This document shows, one piece after another, positions 13,695 to 21,397 of a stretch of 21,397 bases of DNA. Location of the stretch: assembly GCA_003518475.1 (NCBI GenBank), contig DOYO01000081.1:1-21397 (forward strand), in the 5' to 3' direction. Numbering within the stretch: the stretch's first letter is position 1; each line of letters opens with the position of its first letter. The position numbers and the translations under genes were made by a program. This stretch comes from Acholeplasmataceae bacterium. Its GTDB lineage: Bacteria; Bacillota_I; Bacilli_A; Acholeplasmatales; Acholeplasmataceae. The notes beneath the pieces are model-generated. The model was not told the DNA's origin, ran no database searches, and was given only the letters and a program-made list of their open reading frames with translations.

Positions 13695-14423
13695 TTATAC
13701 GTATAACACTATTTCTTGATCTAGTATTTCTTTTCTAAGTTTCCAATCAGGCATGAGAACGGTTAACAACTCATAAAACTTTGAATCATGATTTTTGTGA
13801 ACAAAATGAATGAGTTCATGAAGTACAACATAATCGATACAGTACATTGGTGCTTTAATCAGTTCTAAGTTTAATAAGATAGTATTTTTCGTTCTAAGAC
13901 ATGAGCCCCATCTTTTTTTCATCACTTTAAAATCTAACAATGGTATTGATGGAACTTGATTTTCTATGATTTTATACATTCTCTCAAGTGATTCTAAAAA
14001 TGCAATCTTAGCTTGTTCTCTATACCATTCATCAAGTAATCTAGCCTTAGTAGTCTTCTTGTTCTTGTTTCTGACATATAACTTAATAAAACCTTCTGAT
14101 AGCAAAACTCTCTCGGTTGATGTAGTTAAATAAACATCCAATCGATATTGTTTTCCAAGAAACTTAAATGACTCTCCAGTTACAAAATCGTGCTCTATCA
14201 AATTCTCAGTTTTGGTGTTAGTAAACCGACCTATTCTTTGCGATATCCAATTCGAGCGATTGGTTAAATATTGATAGATGACTTCAAGAGGTATGTTGGG
14301 CATTGCTGAAACTGTTATTGAAAAATCAGGTCGAATAGTTAGATTAATGTTTTTTACATTTTTTCTGATTAATTCAAACTCTAGGATTTTACCTTTTGCT
14401 AGTTCTATTTTATGAGTTTCCAT
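13695..14423 (-). CDS. YgjP-like (DUF45) zinc metallopeptidase
   Basis: A 242-aa YgjP/DUF45 protein. The zinc site is HELIH (202-206), with a further histidine in HKNHDSKFY (about 209-217); the conserved RWGSC lies at 171-175. The N-terminal 100 residues form the usual beta-rich lead. ATG 14421-14423 with AGGGTG upstream is the best start, 12 nt after hsdR; a GTG three codons earlier is possible. This family very often sits directly after hsdR in type I loci, where its role is unclear. It shares the hsd operon and ends at the bidirectional terminator. Confidence 0.85.
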   Translation of the reverse strand: METHKIELAKGKILEFELIRKNVKNINLTIRPDFSITVSAMPNIPLEVIYQYLTNRSNWISQRIGRFTNTKTENLIEHDFVTGESFKFLGKQYRLDVYLTTSTERVLLSEGFIKLYVRNKNKKTTKARLLDEWYREQAKIAFLESLERMYKIIENQVPSIPLLDFKVMKKRWGSCLRTKNTILLNLELIKAPMYCIDYVVLHELIHFVHKNHDSKFYELLTVLMPDWKLRKEILDQEIVLYV

Positions 14424-14435
14424 GATGACCACACC

Positions 14436-17400
14436 CTAGTATCTTCTCAAAGCAACGGTCTTTATATCATTGATAATTTGATCGATTCTAGCGAAAGTAA
14501 GACCAGGCATAGATGACTTTTTAAGGTTATATAAGTACTCATCAATTTCAGCCGATATCTTCTTATGGACATCGGGATTATCGTGCCAGTCGACTTTACT
14601 ATTTCTTTCGATAATATCATCCATTTCAATTGCTGCATCAGCTAACAGGTTATTGTAATCTTCATCTTCTTCAAGACCCTTATTAAATGATTCTTTAGAT
14701 AGAGCATCTTTCAAAACACCATAAAAAGCCTGTGCATGATTATTGTGCTTGATTTTCTTTGGATATGAAGTTCCACTATATCCTCTTCTAAAATCATCTT
14801 TAATTGACTCCATATGCTTTAGATAATCAGCATCAGATATTCTTTTTTCCTTGTATTCATCGAGTATCGCTTGAATGCGTTCTGAAAACTTTTTATAGTA
14901 AGCTGGATTCTCTTCATACTTTTGATGGATGCGCTGTGTCATTCTTGTTCGAATCGCATCAGCTTTGGCACGATTTGATCCCAACTTGGTCAATTCTTCT
15001 TCAAAATCGTGTTCATTTAGAATATCCACAGGTGCTGTTATTCTAAGTACTTCTTCAGCTGCAATATAGGTATCCATTAAATTACGCATCTTAGGTTCGT
15101 ATTCTTTATGATCAATTGTGTCTGAATATCTTAATTTGACTGTTGCTCTTAATTCTTGATGGTACTTGAGTTCACGTTTATATTGCCCAATCTCAATTTC
15201 ACCTAATGCATTGTAAAGATGGACTGATTCCAATGCGATTCCAAGATACTTGCCAAATAATGAGAGTTGGCTATAAAAGTCTTCACGAATCTTGTCATCA
15301 GCTAAGATGAGCTCATATTCTTCTCTATCATTCTTGTTAACAACTTCTTTAAAAATACCAACAAGATGACTGTATGCCTCTCTTAACTTGCCAGAAATTG
15401 AAACAACATCGACAAGTGCACCTTCGATATCTTTTCCATCATATTTCTCTAAACCAGCTCCAGAATACATTTGCAAAGCTTCGTCAAGTGGTTGTATTAA
15501 GCCTCTGTAGTCAACAATAAGTCCGAAGTCCTTACCTTCATAAATTCGGTTGACACGAGCAATTGCTTGTAAAAGAGTGTGTTCTTTAATAGGCTTATCA
15601 ACATATAAAACAGATGCTCTTGGAGCATCAAACCCAGTCAATAGCTTATCAACTACGATTAATATCTCGATTTCATCACCATCAACGAATTCACTTTTCA
15701 CATGCTCTTCAAATTTCTGTGAATCACCATATGCTTCAATTTGCTTCTTCCAGAACTTAATGACACGATCATTTGGTTCTCCATCGACTTCATCGTTACC
15801 TTCACGCATATCTGGTGGTGAAATAACAACAGCAGTTCTTAAGTCGCCATATTCATCGAAGGCTTCTTTATAACGAATCGCATCAAATTTGGAATCAGTC
15901 GCCAACATTGCTGTGAATGGTGTCCCCTTATAGAACTGTGAAAAATGGGTATATATGTCATCTGCAATCAAACGAATACGTTGTTCTGATGAGGCAATCT
16001 TCTCAAAATTGCTCCACTTTTGTTTTAACATCTCGGCTTGTTTTTGATTGAGATTTCTTGTAATCATTTCAAGACGATTATCGATTGCAGTACGATTAAT
16101 CGTTTGCTCAACCATACGTCCTTCATAAAGCAATGGAACGATTGTCTTGTCATCAACACCATCTTTAATAGTGTATTTATGAATTAATCTACCAAACTTT
16201 GTCATGGTACTCTTTTCATCTTTCATGAGAGGAGTACCTGTAAAGCCTAAATAACAAGCATTAGGGAACACTTGTTTCATCTTGGTATGAAGTTCACCAT
16301 ATTGTGTACGATGTGACTCATCGACAAGCACAAAAACATTCTTACTCTTAACTACCGCATGATTCTTTGAAGCCGTATCAAATTTATGAACTAGTGATGT
16401 TATAATATCGGCATTTTTCTTATGGATAAGATCCACTAGATTTTTACCACTTGTTGCTCTTGCTGCCTTAAGTCTAGAATGATTAAAGGTATTATGAATT
16501 TGTGAATCCAGCTCAATACGGTCAGTAACAATTACCACTTGAGGATGCAAGTGAGCCATTTCTGACATGAAGTATTTAGTTAGCATCACCATTGTTAGAG
16601 ATTTACCAGAACCTTGCGTATGCCAAATAACACCTGATTGTCTATTGCCTTCTTTGTCTGTTTCTTGAACTGTCTTCACTATTTCTTTTATAGCAAAATA
16701 CTGTTGATAACGAGCTATCTTCTTGTCATTCTTATCAAAGATAATGAAATAACGAATCAAATCAATGACTCTTTCTGGGTGGAATAAAGAAACGATGTTA
16801 TGGTCTTGAACCGTAGCGATTCTGTCATTGACAGCTCTAGTTAATTCCTTTTGGTACCACTCATACTCCTCTGAATCGGTCTCTTCTTTCCATACTTGCC
16901 AAAACTTAGCTGGTGTTCCTGCAGTGGCATATTGAACCTCATTCTTATGAGCCGCCATGACAATTTGCACAAACTTGAATAGCTGTGGAACGTATCCCTG
17001 TCCTTGATTTCTAATCATCTGACTAATAGCCTGAGTAATAGGTACATCTGACTTCTTAAATTCAATAACAGCAAACGGAATGCCATTTATAAACAAAACA
17101 ACATCAGGACGGACATTACCTTGTCCATCCTCACGTTCAACACTAAATTCCTCTACTGCATGAAAGACATTATTTTCTGGATGATGCCAATCGATGAAAT
17201 TTAAATTGAATGATCTCGCTCCATCCTCGATTGAAACAATTTCAGGATAACTTCTACCAAGCAACAGTGTGTTATAGATTTTCTCATTAGTTTTGACTAA
17301 ACCATCTGACAAAGGTTCATCGATATCTAGTAATGCCTGTTCGATACTTTTTTCAGAAAAGTAGTTTTTCTTTCCACGATACTCAAAAGCATTGATTTTC

Positions 17401-17558
17401 TGAATTTGATTTCTTAAAACATCCAGGAGAATGACTGCATATTTGCTTCCACGCATTACTTCAGCCTCTTCAGGTTTTAATATAATGTATCCCATTTTCT
17501 CAAGAATTTCTAAAGCGGGTTTTTGAGAAAGATCCATTTCGTTATAGTTCTGATTCAT
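14436..17558 (-). CDS. hsdR: type I restriction enzyme R subunit
   Basis: A 1040-aa HsdR. The N-terminal nuclease has D152 in RPDVVLFING and E166-F-K168 in AVIEFKKS. The motor has Walker A TQGSGKS (314-320), DESH (413-416) and GFTGTPL, with LTGFDAP and ARVNR in the second motor domain. It pulls DNA past the bound complex and cuts at a distance. I chose ATG 17556-17558, with AAGGAGG 7 nt upstream; a longer frame to 17648 overlaps hsdS and lacks such a site. It follows hsdS by 13 nt. No frameshift is seen, so the subunit looks functional. Confidence 0.95.
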   Translation of the reverse strand: MNQNYNEMDLSQKPALEILEKMGYIILKPEEAEVMRGSKYAVILLDVLRNQIQKINAFEYRGKKNYFSEKSIEQALLDIDEPLSDGLVKTNEKIYNTLLLGRSYPEIVSIEDGARSFNLNFIDWHHPENNVFHAVEEFSVEREDGQGNVRPDVVLFINGIPFAVIEFKKSDVPITQAISQMIRNQGQGYVPQLFKFVQIVMAAHKNEVQYATAGTPAKFWQVWKEETDSEEYEWYQKELTRAVNDRIATVQDHNIVSLFHPERVIDLIRYFIIFDKNDKKIARYQQYFAIKEIVKTVQETDKEGNRQSGVIWHTQGSGKSLTMVMLTKYFMSEMAHLHPQVVIVTDRIELDSQIHNTFNHSRLKAARATSGKNLVDLIHKKNADIITSLVHKFDTASKNHAVVKSKNVFVLVDESHRTQYGELHTKMKQVFPNACYLGFTGTPLMKDEKSTMTKFGRLIHKYTIKDGVDDKTIVPLLYEGRMVEQTINRTAIDNRLEMITRNLNQKQAEMLKQKWSNFEKIASSEQRIRLIADDIYTHFSQFYKGTPFTAMLATDSKFDAIRYKEAFDEYGDLRTAVVISPPDMREGNDEVDGEPNDRVIKFWKKQIEAYGDSQKFEEHVKSEFVDGDEIEILIVVDKLLTGFDAPRASVLYVDKPIKEHTLLQAIARVNRIYEGKDFGLIVDYRGLIQPLDEALQMYSGAGLEKYDGKDIEGALVDVVSISGKLREAYSHLVGIFKEVVNKNDREEYELILADDKIREDFYSQLSLFGKYLGIALESVHLYNALGEIEIGQYKRELKYHQELRATVKLRYSDTIDHKEYEPKMRNLMDTYIAAEEVLRITAPVDILNEHDFEEELTKLGSNRAKADAIRTRMTQRIHQKYEENPAYYKKFSERIQAILDEYKEKRISDADYLKHMESIKDDFRRGYSGTSYPKKIKHNNHAQAFYGVLKDALSKESFNKGLEEDEDYNNLLADAAIEMDDIIERNSKVDWHDNPDVHKKISAEIDEYLYNLKKSSMPGLTFARIDQIINDIKTVALRRY

Positions 17559-17571
17559 AGTCATCCTCCTT

Positions 17572-18828
17572 TCAGTTAACACTAACTCTAATTTTTCCAG
17601 TAAGTAATTGTTGCATGAGACCCTTTTTTTGAAGTTTTTTAAGTTCAAGTTCTTTAGCTAAAAGATTAATCTCATCTCTAAGACCAATTAGTACTTCTGA
17701 GATTCTTCTTTGTTCATCAATTGGTGGAATGCTAAATACCTGTTTAAGAAATATTTCAGGTTTTACTGTCATTCTTTCGATCAAAGTACCTTCAGCGATA
17801 CTATCATAGAATTTAATCATTTCGTTGCTGGTTAAAAGAAAATTGAAGTATTCAATATCGTGTTTATTGGTGTCTTTTAATTCAAGTGTTACATAAATTG
17901 GAGATAGAAGTACAGGGTTTTCATTATCATTTAAGGCAATCGCACCATAACGTAAGTTTTGTGGGTTGAAAACCAAGTCATGATACTTGGTAACTTTATA
18001 CTTCTTTTTATCGCCTTTAACTAAAAACTCTCTATTATATCTATCTGTTTTTGCGGTAACGCCATCTTCAATAGTTAATGAGTAAAGTTCTAGTCCATCA
18101 ATTTCATAACCAAACTCTTTTCTTTCATAAAAGACCTCATTTAGTGACACTTTTGTCCATGATGATTGAAAATTCACTAAAGATTTTTGGTTTTTCAGTA
18201 ATGAAAGAGCCAAACTTGATAGTAAGTTTTTCTTTTGTGTAATGAGCTTGTTTTGTAAATCAATCGCCTCATCCCAGGTTGCGATAATTTCAGACATCTT
18301 TTTTTGCTGTGCTATTGGTGGAACAATAATATTGACATCGCCTAATAAAGTCCCACTAGTTAGTGCCCTAGTTGTCTTCGAGCTTTTTGTAATAATTTCT
18401 TTTCGAATCAAATGAGTACTAAAACAGTATTTTTTATATAGGTTATATAGAAGATTATTTTTCTCCCTTGCTCTTAGAACAAAACCACTAAAAACTGTGT
18501 TGGGTTGTGAATTAATTATGACAGAACTAAAACCAATCTCATGTATTGTTTCTGATGTTCTCGTAAAAAATACATCACCATCTTTTACATTAAATCTATT
18601 TATTTCTGAATTAGAAACCCTTACTTTGCCTATTAAATCAGCACCATTAATTTGTCTATTCTTAAAGACATCAACATAATTAACTATTGGATATCCTTCA
18701 CCGAAATATTCCTTTTCTTTATTTAAACCATTTTTAAAATCGAAAATATCGCTCAGTTTAAAAATTTTCCAATCGGTAGGTATTAACCCTAACTCAGAAT
18801 TCTTATAATCTTTGAATTTATTATCCAT
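17572..18828 (-). CDS. hsdS: type I specificity subunit S, full length (two TRDs)
   Basis: A 418-aa HsdS with two target-recognition domains. Each ends in the conserved linker: PPIAQQKKMSEIIATWDEAI (about 166-186) and SIPPIDEQRRISEVLIGLRD (about 370-390), followed by coiled-coil helices. The first half begins with LIPTDWKIFKLSDIFDF. It sets the bipartite DNA target for HsdM and HsdR. AGGA lies 8 nt before ATG 18826-18828. It is 9 nt after hsdM. The stop is TGA, one of few in the window. No inverted copy is present nearby to shuffle it. Confidence 0.92.
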   Translation of the reverse strand: MDNKFKDYKNSELGLIPTDWKIFKLSDIFDFKNGLNKEKEYFGEGYPIVNYVDVFKNRQINGADLIGKVRVSNSEINRFNVKDGDVFFTRTSETIHEIGFSSVIINSQPNTVFSGFVLRAREKNNLLYNLYKKYCFSTHLIRKEIITKSSKTTRALTSGTLLGDVNIIVPPIAQQKKMSEIIATWDEAIDLQNKLITQKKNLLSSLALSLLKNQKSLVNFQSSWTKVSLNEVFYERKEFGYEIDGLELYSLTIEDGVTAKTDRYNREFLVKGDKKKYKVTKYHDLVFNPQNLRYGAIALNDNENPVLLSPIYVTLELKDTNKHDIEYFNFLLTSNEMIKFYDSIAEGTLIERMTVKPEIFLKQVFSIPPIDEQRRISEVLIGLRDEINLLAKELELKKLQKKGLMQQLLTGKIRVSVN

Positions 18829-18837
18829 ATCTGATTC

Positions 18838-20364
18838 CTAGAGACCTAACTCTTGTAGATACATTTTCATCTTTTCTTCAATTGTTGCCAATTCTTCCTT
18901 GATGATATTCACATTATCTTTAATTTCTTGTAAATTTACTAGTTCTTCTTCTTCAAAAGTGTCTACATATCTTGGAATATTTAGATTGTAATCATTTTTT
19001 ATAATTTCTTTAATAGTTGACACATATGTGAATTTTTCACTGGTTTCATATTTATTATAAGCATCTGTAATTCGCACTAAATCTTCAGGTCTCAACTTAT
19101 TTTGACTTTTACCTCTTTCATACATACCATCTTGAGATGCATCAATAAAAAGAACATCATTTCGATTTCGATTTTGCTTAAAAATCAGAATTGTAGCTGG
19201 TATTCCTACTCCATAGAACAGATTCGCAGGTAGTCCAATGACAGCATCGAGTAAATTCATTTCAACTATTTTTTGTCTGATTTTGCCTTCGCTCCCACCT
19301 CTAAACAGAACGCCATGTGGTAATACAACCCCCATGCGACCGCCTTCAGAAAGAGAATTTAACATATGCAATACAAAAGCATAGTCTCCTGTAGACTTTG
19401 GTGGCACACCCCAGGAGAATCTCTTGTAAGGATCCAATCCTTCTTCCATCTTGAAATCTCCATTCGATTCCCCAGCAAATCCAATAGCCCATTTGTCTAG
19501 TGAGAAAGGTGGATTAGCTACGATTACTTGGAATTTCATGAGTTTATCATTTTCTAGATGAAGAGGATTTGCTATTGTATCTCCCCAAGCAATCTTAGCG
19601 TCATCTATTTGATGTAGAAACATATTCATGCGTGACAATGAATGGGTTTGCCCATTTCTTTCTTGACCATAAATTTGAGCTTTCCCAGAAGGAACTTTCT
19701 TGAATGCACGAATCAATAAGGATCCTGAACCACAAGTCGGATCATAAATACGATCATTATCTTGAGGTTTCACAAGTCTAGCTAATAACTCAGACACTTC
19801 TGATGGAGTAAAAAATTCTCCACCTTTTTTACCGGCGTCCGATGCGAAGTTAGAGATCAGATACTCATATGAATTACCAATAATATCTTCTCCCGTTAAT
19901 CTCGATGGACGTAGATCGATTTTTGAAAAATCTTCAAGTAGGGTTTTAAGCATTGCATTACGTTCTTTAGTCTGACCTAAAACTACTTCGGAATTGAAGT
20001 CAATATTCCTAAAAACACCACGCAGTTTTGCTTTGTTTTCCTCTTCAATATCCGCTAATGATTTATTAATTATCTCTCCGATATTTGTAGCAGTTCTTTT
20101 ATCATATATATAGTCAAACGATGCGTGCTCATTAAGAACGAATCTTTCATAACGCATTTGTCTTTCAACCATTTCGATATCGCCATTGTATTTTTTTAAT
20201 AACGATTCTTTGTGTTCTTTATAGATATCACTAAGATATTTTACGAACAACATTACCAAAATATAATCCTTGTAAAGCGATGAATCAATTTTACCTCTAA
20301 ACGTATCGCATGCTCTCCATAAGGATTGGTTTACTTCATCTTGAGTCCACTTTTTTTCATTCAT
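18838..20364 (-). CDS. hsdM: type I adenine methyltransferase subunit M
   Basis: A 508-aa HsdM. The N-terminal helical HsdM domain opens with KKWTQDEVNQSLWRACDTFR and LVMLFVKYLSDI. The methyltransferase core has the S-adenosylmethionine motif DPTCGSGSLL (208-217) and catalytic NPPF (284-287), giving N6-adenine methylation. The C-terminal part is a long charged helix (EEELVNLQEIKDNVNIIKEE). GGAGG lies 9 nt before ATG 20362-20364, which overlaps the upstream half-S stop by 8 nt, so the two are coupled. It would pair with the full-length S and possibly with the half-size S. Confidence 0.95.
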   Translation of the reverse strand: MNEKKWTQDEVNQSLWRACDTFRGKIDSSLYKDYILVMLFVKYLSDIYKEHKESLLKKYNGDIEMVERQMRYERFVLNEHASFDYIYDKRTATNIGEIINKSLADIEEENKAKLRGVFRNIDFNSEVVLGQTKERNAMLKTLLEDFSKIDLRPSRLTGEDIIGNSYEYLISNFASDAGKKGGEFFTPSEVSELLARLVKPQDNDRIYDPTCGSGSLLIRAFKKVPSGKAQIYGQERNGQTHSLSRMNMFLHQIDDAKIAWGDTIANPLHLENDKLMKFQVIVANPPFSLDKWAIGFAGESNGDFKMEEGLDPYKRFSWGVPPKSTGDYAFVLHMLNSLSEGGRMGVVLPHGVLFRGGSEGKIRQKIVEMNLLDAVIGLPANLFYGVGIPATILIFKQNRNRNDVLFIDASQDGMYERGKSQNKLRPEDLVRITDAYNKYETSEKFTYVSTIKEIIKNDYNLNIPRYVDTFEEEELVNLQEIKDNVNIIKEELATIEEKMKMYLQELGL

Positions 20365-20995
20365 TTTCTTTTTCCTCCATAATCATCGCCTCAGTTAAGG
20401 CTTGATAGTATTTTTCTTTTTCTGAAATCATTTTGTATAATAAATGTCTTTCTTTAATGATCAACTTGCTTACTTCCGCTATTTGTGTTTGTTTTTCTTT
20501 ATGTACAATAGGAATTTCTAGTTCTTTTAATGTTCCTGTTTTAATCATTGGTACAGTCATTCCTGTTGCGGTAATTGATATGTGTTTTTTTACTCTGTCG
20601 GAATTCAGAAACAATGCGAGATATTCAGGAATCAACATCTTATCTATTAGCCTAATAATGATAAATTGAGATGGCACAACATATCCTTTAGTTTCATCAT
20701 CAATACTTACTGCTGTATATGGTGGCGTAAGTTTTATTACTACATCACCTTTCAAACATAAGTATCGATTATCTAGATTTTCAAAACTTTCAAAATCATC
20801 CAAATACTTCTTGTCAATCCAGCCTTCTGAATTGAAACTTTTTAAGGTTAGTGCTTTATATTTATGTTTTTTAAGTTCACCTTCTTCAGCTTCTTTTCTT
20901 TTTAGAACCAAACCAACCATGATATCAGCATGAGTTCCAATAGGTTTGTAAATCAATTTCAACACCACTTTTCTGTTATTTTTTACTTGATACAC
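20357..20995 (-). CDS. half-size HsdS-like specificity subunit
   Basis: A 212-aa protein that looks like one target-recognition domain plus helix: GTHADIMVGLVLKRKEAEEG at about 20-39, TGMTVPMIKTGTLKELEIPI at about 143-162, and the closing helix KQTQIAEVSKLIIKERHLLY. It is about half the length of the other HsdS. Single-TRD subunits can dimerise to recognise palindrome-like bipartite targets. The GTG start (20993-20995) lies only about 5 bp after a TATAAT, so it would be nearly leaderless; GTG codons at residues 10-11 are alternatives. Being first in the operon and coupled to hsdM suggests it is a working specificity partner. Confidence 0.72.
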   Translation of the reverse strand: MYQVKNNRKVVLKLIYKPIGTHADIMVGLVLKRKEAEEGELKKHKYKALTLKSFNSEGWIDKKYLDDFESFENLDNRYLCLKGDVVIKLTPPYTAVSIDDETKGYVVPSQFIIIRLIDKMLIPEYLALFLNSDRVKKHISITATGMTVPMIKTGTLKELEIPIVHKEKQTQIAEVSKLIIKERHLLYKMISEKEKYYQALTEAMIMEEKENE

Positions 20996-20999
20996 TTTT

Positions 21000-21027
21000 A
21001 TTATATCACCTACATTTTAAAACACAA
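21000..21027 (-). promoter_or_regulatory. promoter of the hsd operon
   Basis: On the minus strand TTGTGT (21022-21027) and a perfect TATAAT (21000-21005) are 16 bp apart, immediately upstream of the half-size hsdS. The predicted transcript start falls at or next to the GTG at 20995, implying a leaderless mRNA or an internal start codon. Confidence 0.6.
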
Positions 21028-21102
21028 TCGTTTTTTGTATCAATTTAATAATAACATGTTTTTTATTCTCGATTTCGTATTGAAATATATTAAATTCGTA
21101 TA

Positions 21103-21217
21103 ATCGTGTAGAATTTTAGCACCCCCACCTAAATCGTGTAGTTTTTTTTAGCACCCCATCTTCATATCGTGTAGATTTTTTAGCACCCTTAACTCATATC
21201 GTGTAAAAAGTTGAGCA
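21103..21217. repeat. array of four 30-33 bp direct repeats (possible transposon end)
   Basis: ATCGTGTA begins at 21103, 21133, 21166 and 21198 (intervals 30, 33, 32 bp). In each copy AGCA follows after a 7-9 nt T-rich spacer, and the first three read AGCACCC. Read on the minus strand the outermost copy begins TGCTCAACTTTTTACACGAT, so the array would fit an element end starting with TG and pointing left. Clustered transposase sites like this occur at IS21-family and Tn7-like (TnsB) ends. No transposase gene is in the window and no matching opposite end was found, so an operator array for the hsd promoter remains possible. Confidence 0.55.
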
Positions 21218-21339
21218 GAAGCTAATACTAACCTATTAAATTTCAGATTGATTCTTCAGTCTATAAATGGACAAATTATTAAAAATCGACTAAAAACTAT
21301 CGTTTTATGGCAGTTTTCGCTAAAATAATGCACAAAAAA

Positions 21340-21363
21340 AGGCCTGATTAGTGTATCAGACCT
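21340..21363 (-). terminator. terminator downstream of the tRNA
   Basis: AGGCCTGAT (21340-21348) pairs with ATCAGACCT (21355-21363) at 8 of 9 positions around a 6-nt loop. On the minus strand it is followed by seven T residues. It lies 13 bp after the tRNA CCA end and would end its transcript before the repeat array. Confidence 0.8.
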
Positions 21364-21375
21364 ATTCTAGTTAGA

Positions 21376-21397
21376 TGGTGCGGACGATGAGATTTGA
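21376..21397 (-). tRNA. tRNA gene 3' end (cut by window edge)
   Basis: Read on the minus strand the last 22 nt give TTCAAAT-type T-loop sequence, the 3' T-stem CTCAT, acceptor strand CGTCCGC, discriminator A and an encoded CCA. The 5' acceptor strand should be GCGGACG. The anticodon is outside the window, so identity is unknown; the acceptor would suit a tRNA-Leu but this is not decisive. A terminator follows directly. tRNA 3' ends are common integration sites for prophages and islands. Confidence 0.75.

Noticed and set aside
17559..17648. Extended HsdR N-terminus
   Set aside because: It overlaps the end of hsdS and lacks a Shine-Dalgarno site, while ATG 17556-17558 has AAGGAGG at ideal spacing.
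17572..20995. Phase-variable inversion of hsdS
   Set aside because: The two S genes are in the same orientation, and no inverted repeats or recombinase gene were seen between or around them.
21103..21217. CRISPR array
   Set aside because: Only four copies, conserved blocks of 8 and 4 bp, T-rich non-unique spacers of 7-9 nt inside the unit, and no cas genes.

Overview
The window is low-GC DNA whose gene families, strong AAGGAGG-type ribosome binding sites and prophage content suggest a Firmicute or a relative such as Acholeplasma or Erysipelotrichales. No single marker fixes the genus. All the large genes read through in the standard code, with TGG for Trp and TGA as an occasional stop.

Region 1 (about 1-8884, all minus strand) is the early or replication half of a prophage. 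Transcription runs from right to left. The order is a phage sigma-70-like factor, a 73-aa unknown, a DUF2800 PD-(D/E)XK nuclease, a Sak4-like RecA-fold ATPase, a DUF669 SSB-like protein, a DEAH helicase, a primase-helicase, RusA and a DUF1492/ArpU-like late regulator. Together these make a replication, recombination and resolution module. Between the primase-helicase and RusA lie a large inverted repeat and a set of repeats spaced 44-45 bp apart, a candidate origin. At the left edge are a 68-aa unknown, a possible late promoter preceded by three GGTTCA repeats in exact 10-bp register, and a small cassette whose membrane-protein frame is open only if three TGA codons are read as Trp. Structural and late genes would lie beyond the left edge.

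Region 2 (8885-9287) is a 400-bp divergent control region with promoters, palindromes and a leader hairpin.

Region 3 (9288-13636, plus strand) is a defence operon. It encodes an ABC-three-component (ABC-3C) system: a protein with the ABC-3C C-terminal domain, a winged-helix middle component and a Rad50-like ATPase with a CPFC zinc hook. A tiny XRE regulator and a PD-(D/E)XK/DUF5655 protein follow. A bidirectional terminator closes the operon.

Region 4 (13695-20995, minus strand) is a type I restriction-modification operon in the order half-size HsdS, HsdM, full HsdS, HsdR and a YgjP-like metallopeptidase, with a promoter at about 21000-21027. Upstream of it is an array of four 30-33 bp repeats resembling a transposon end. 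Last come a terminator and the 3' end of a minus-strand tRNA gene cut by the window edge. Replication genes, two defence systems and a tRNA side by side fit a defence island in or against a prophage at a tRNA site. No integrase or transposase is visible in the window.
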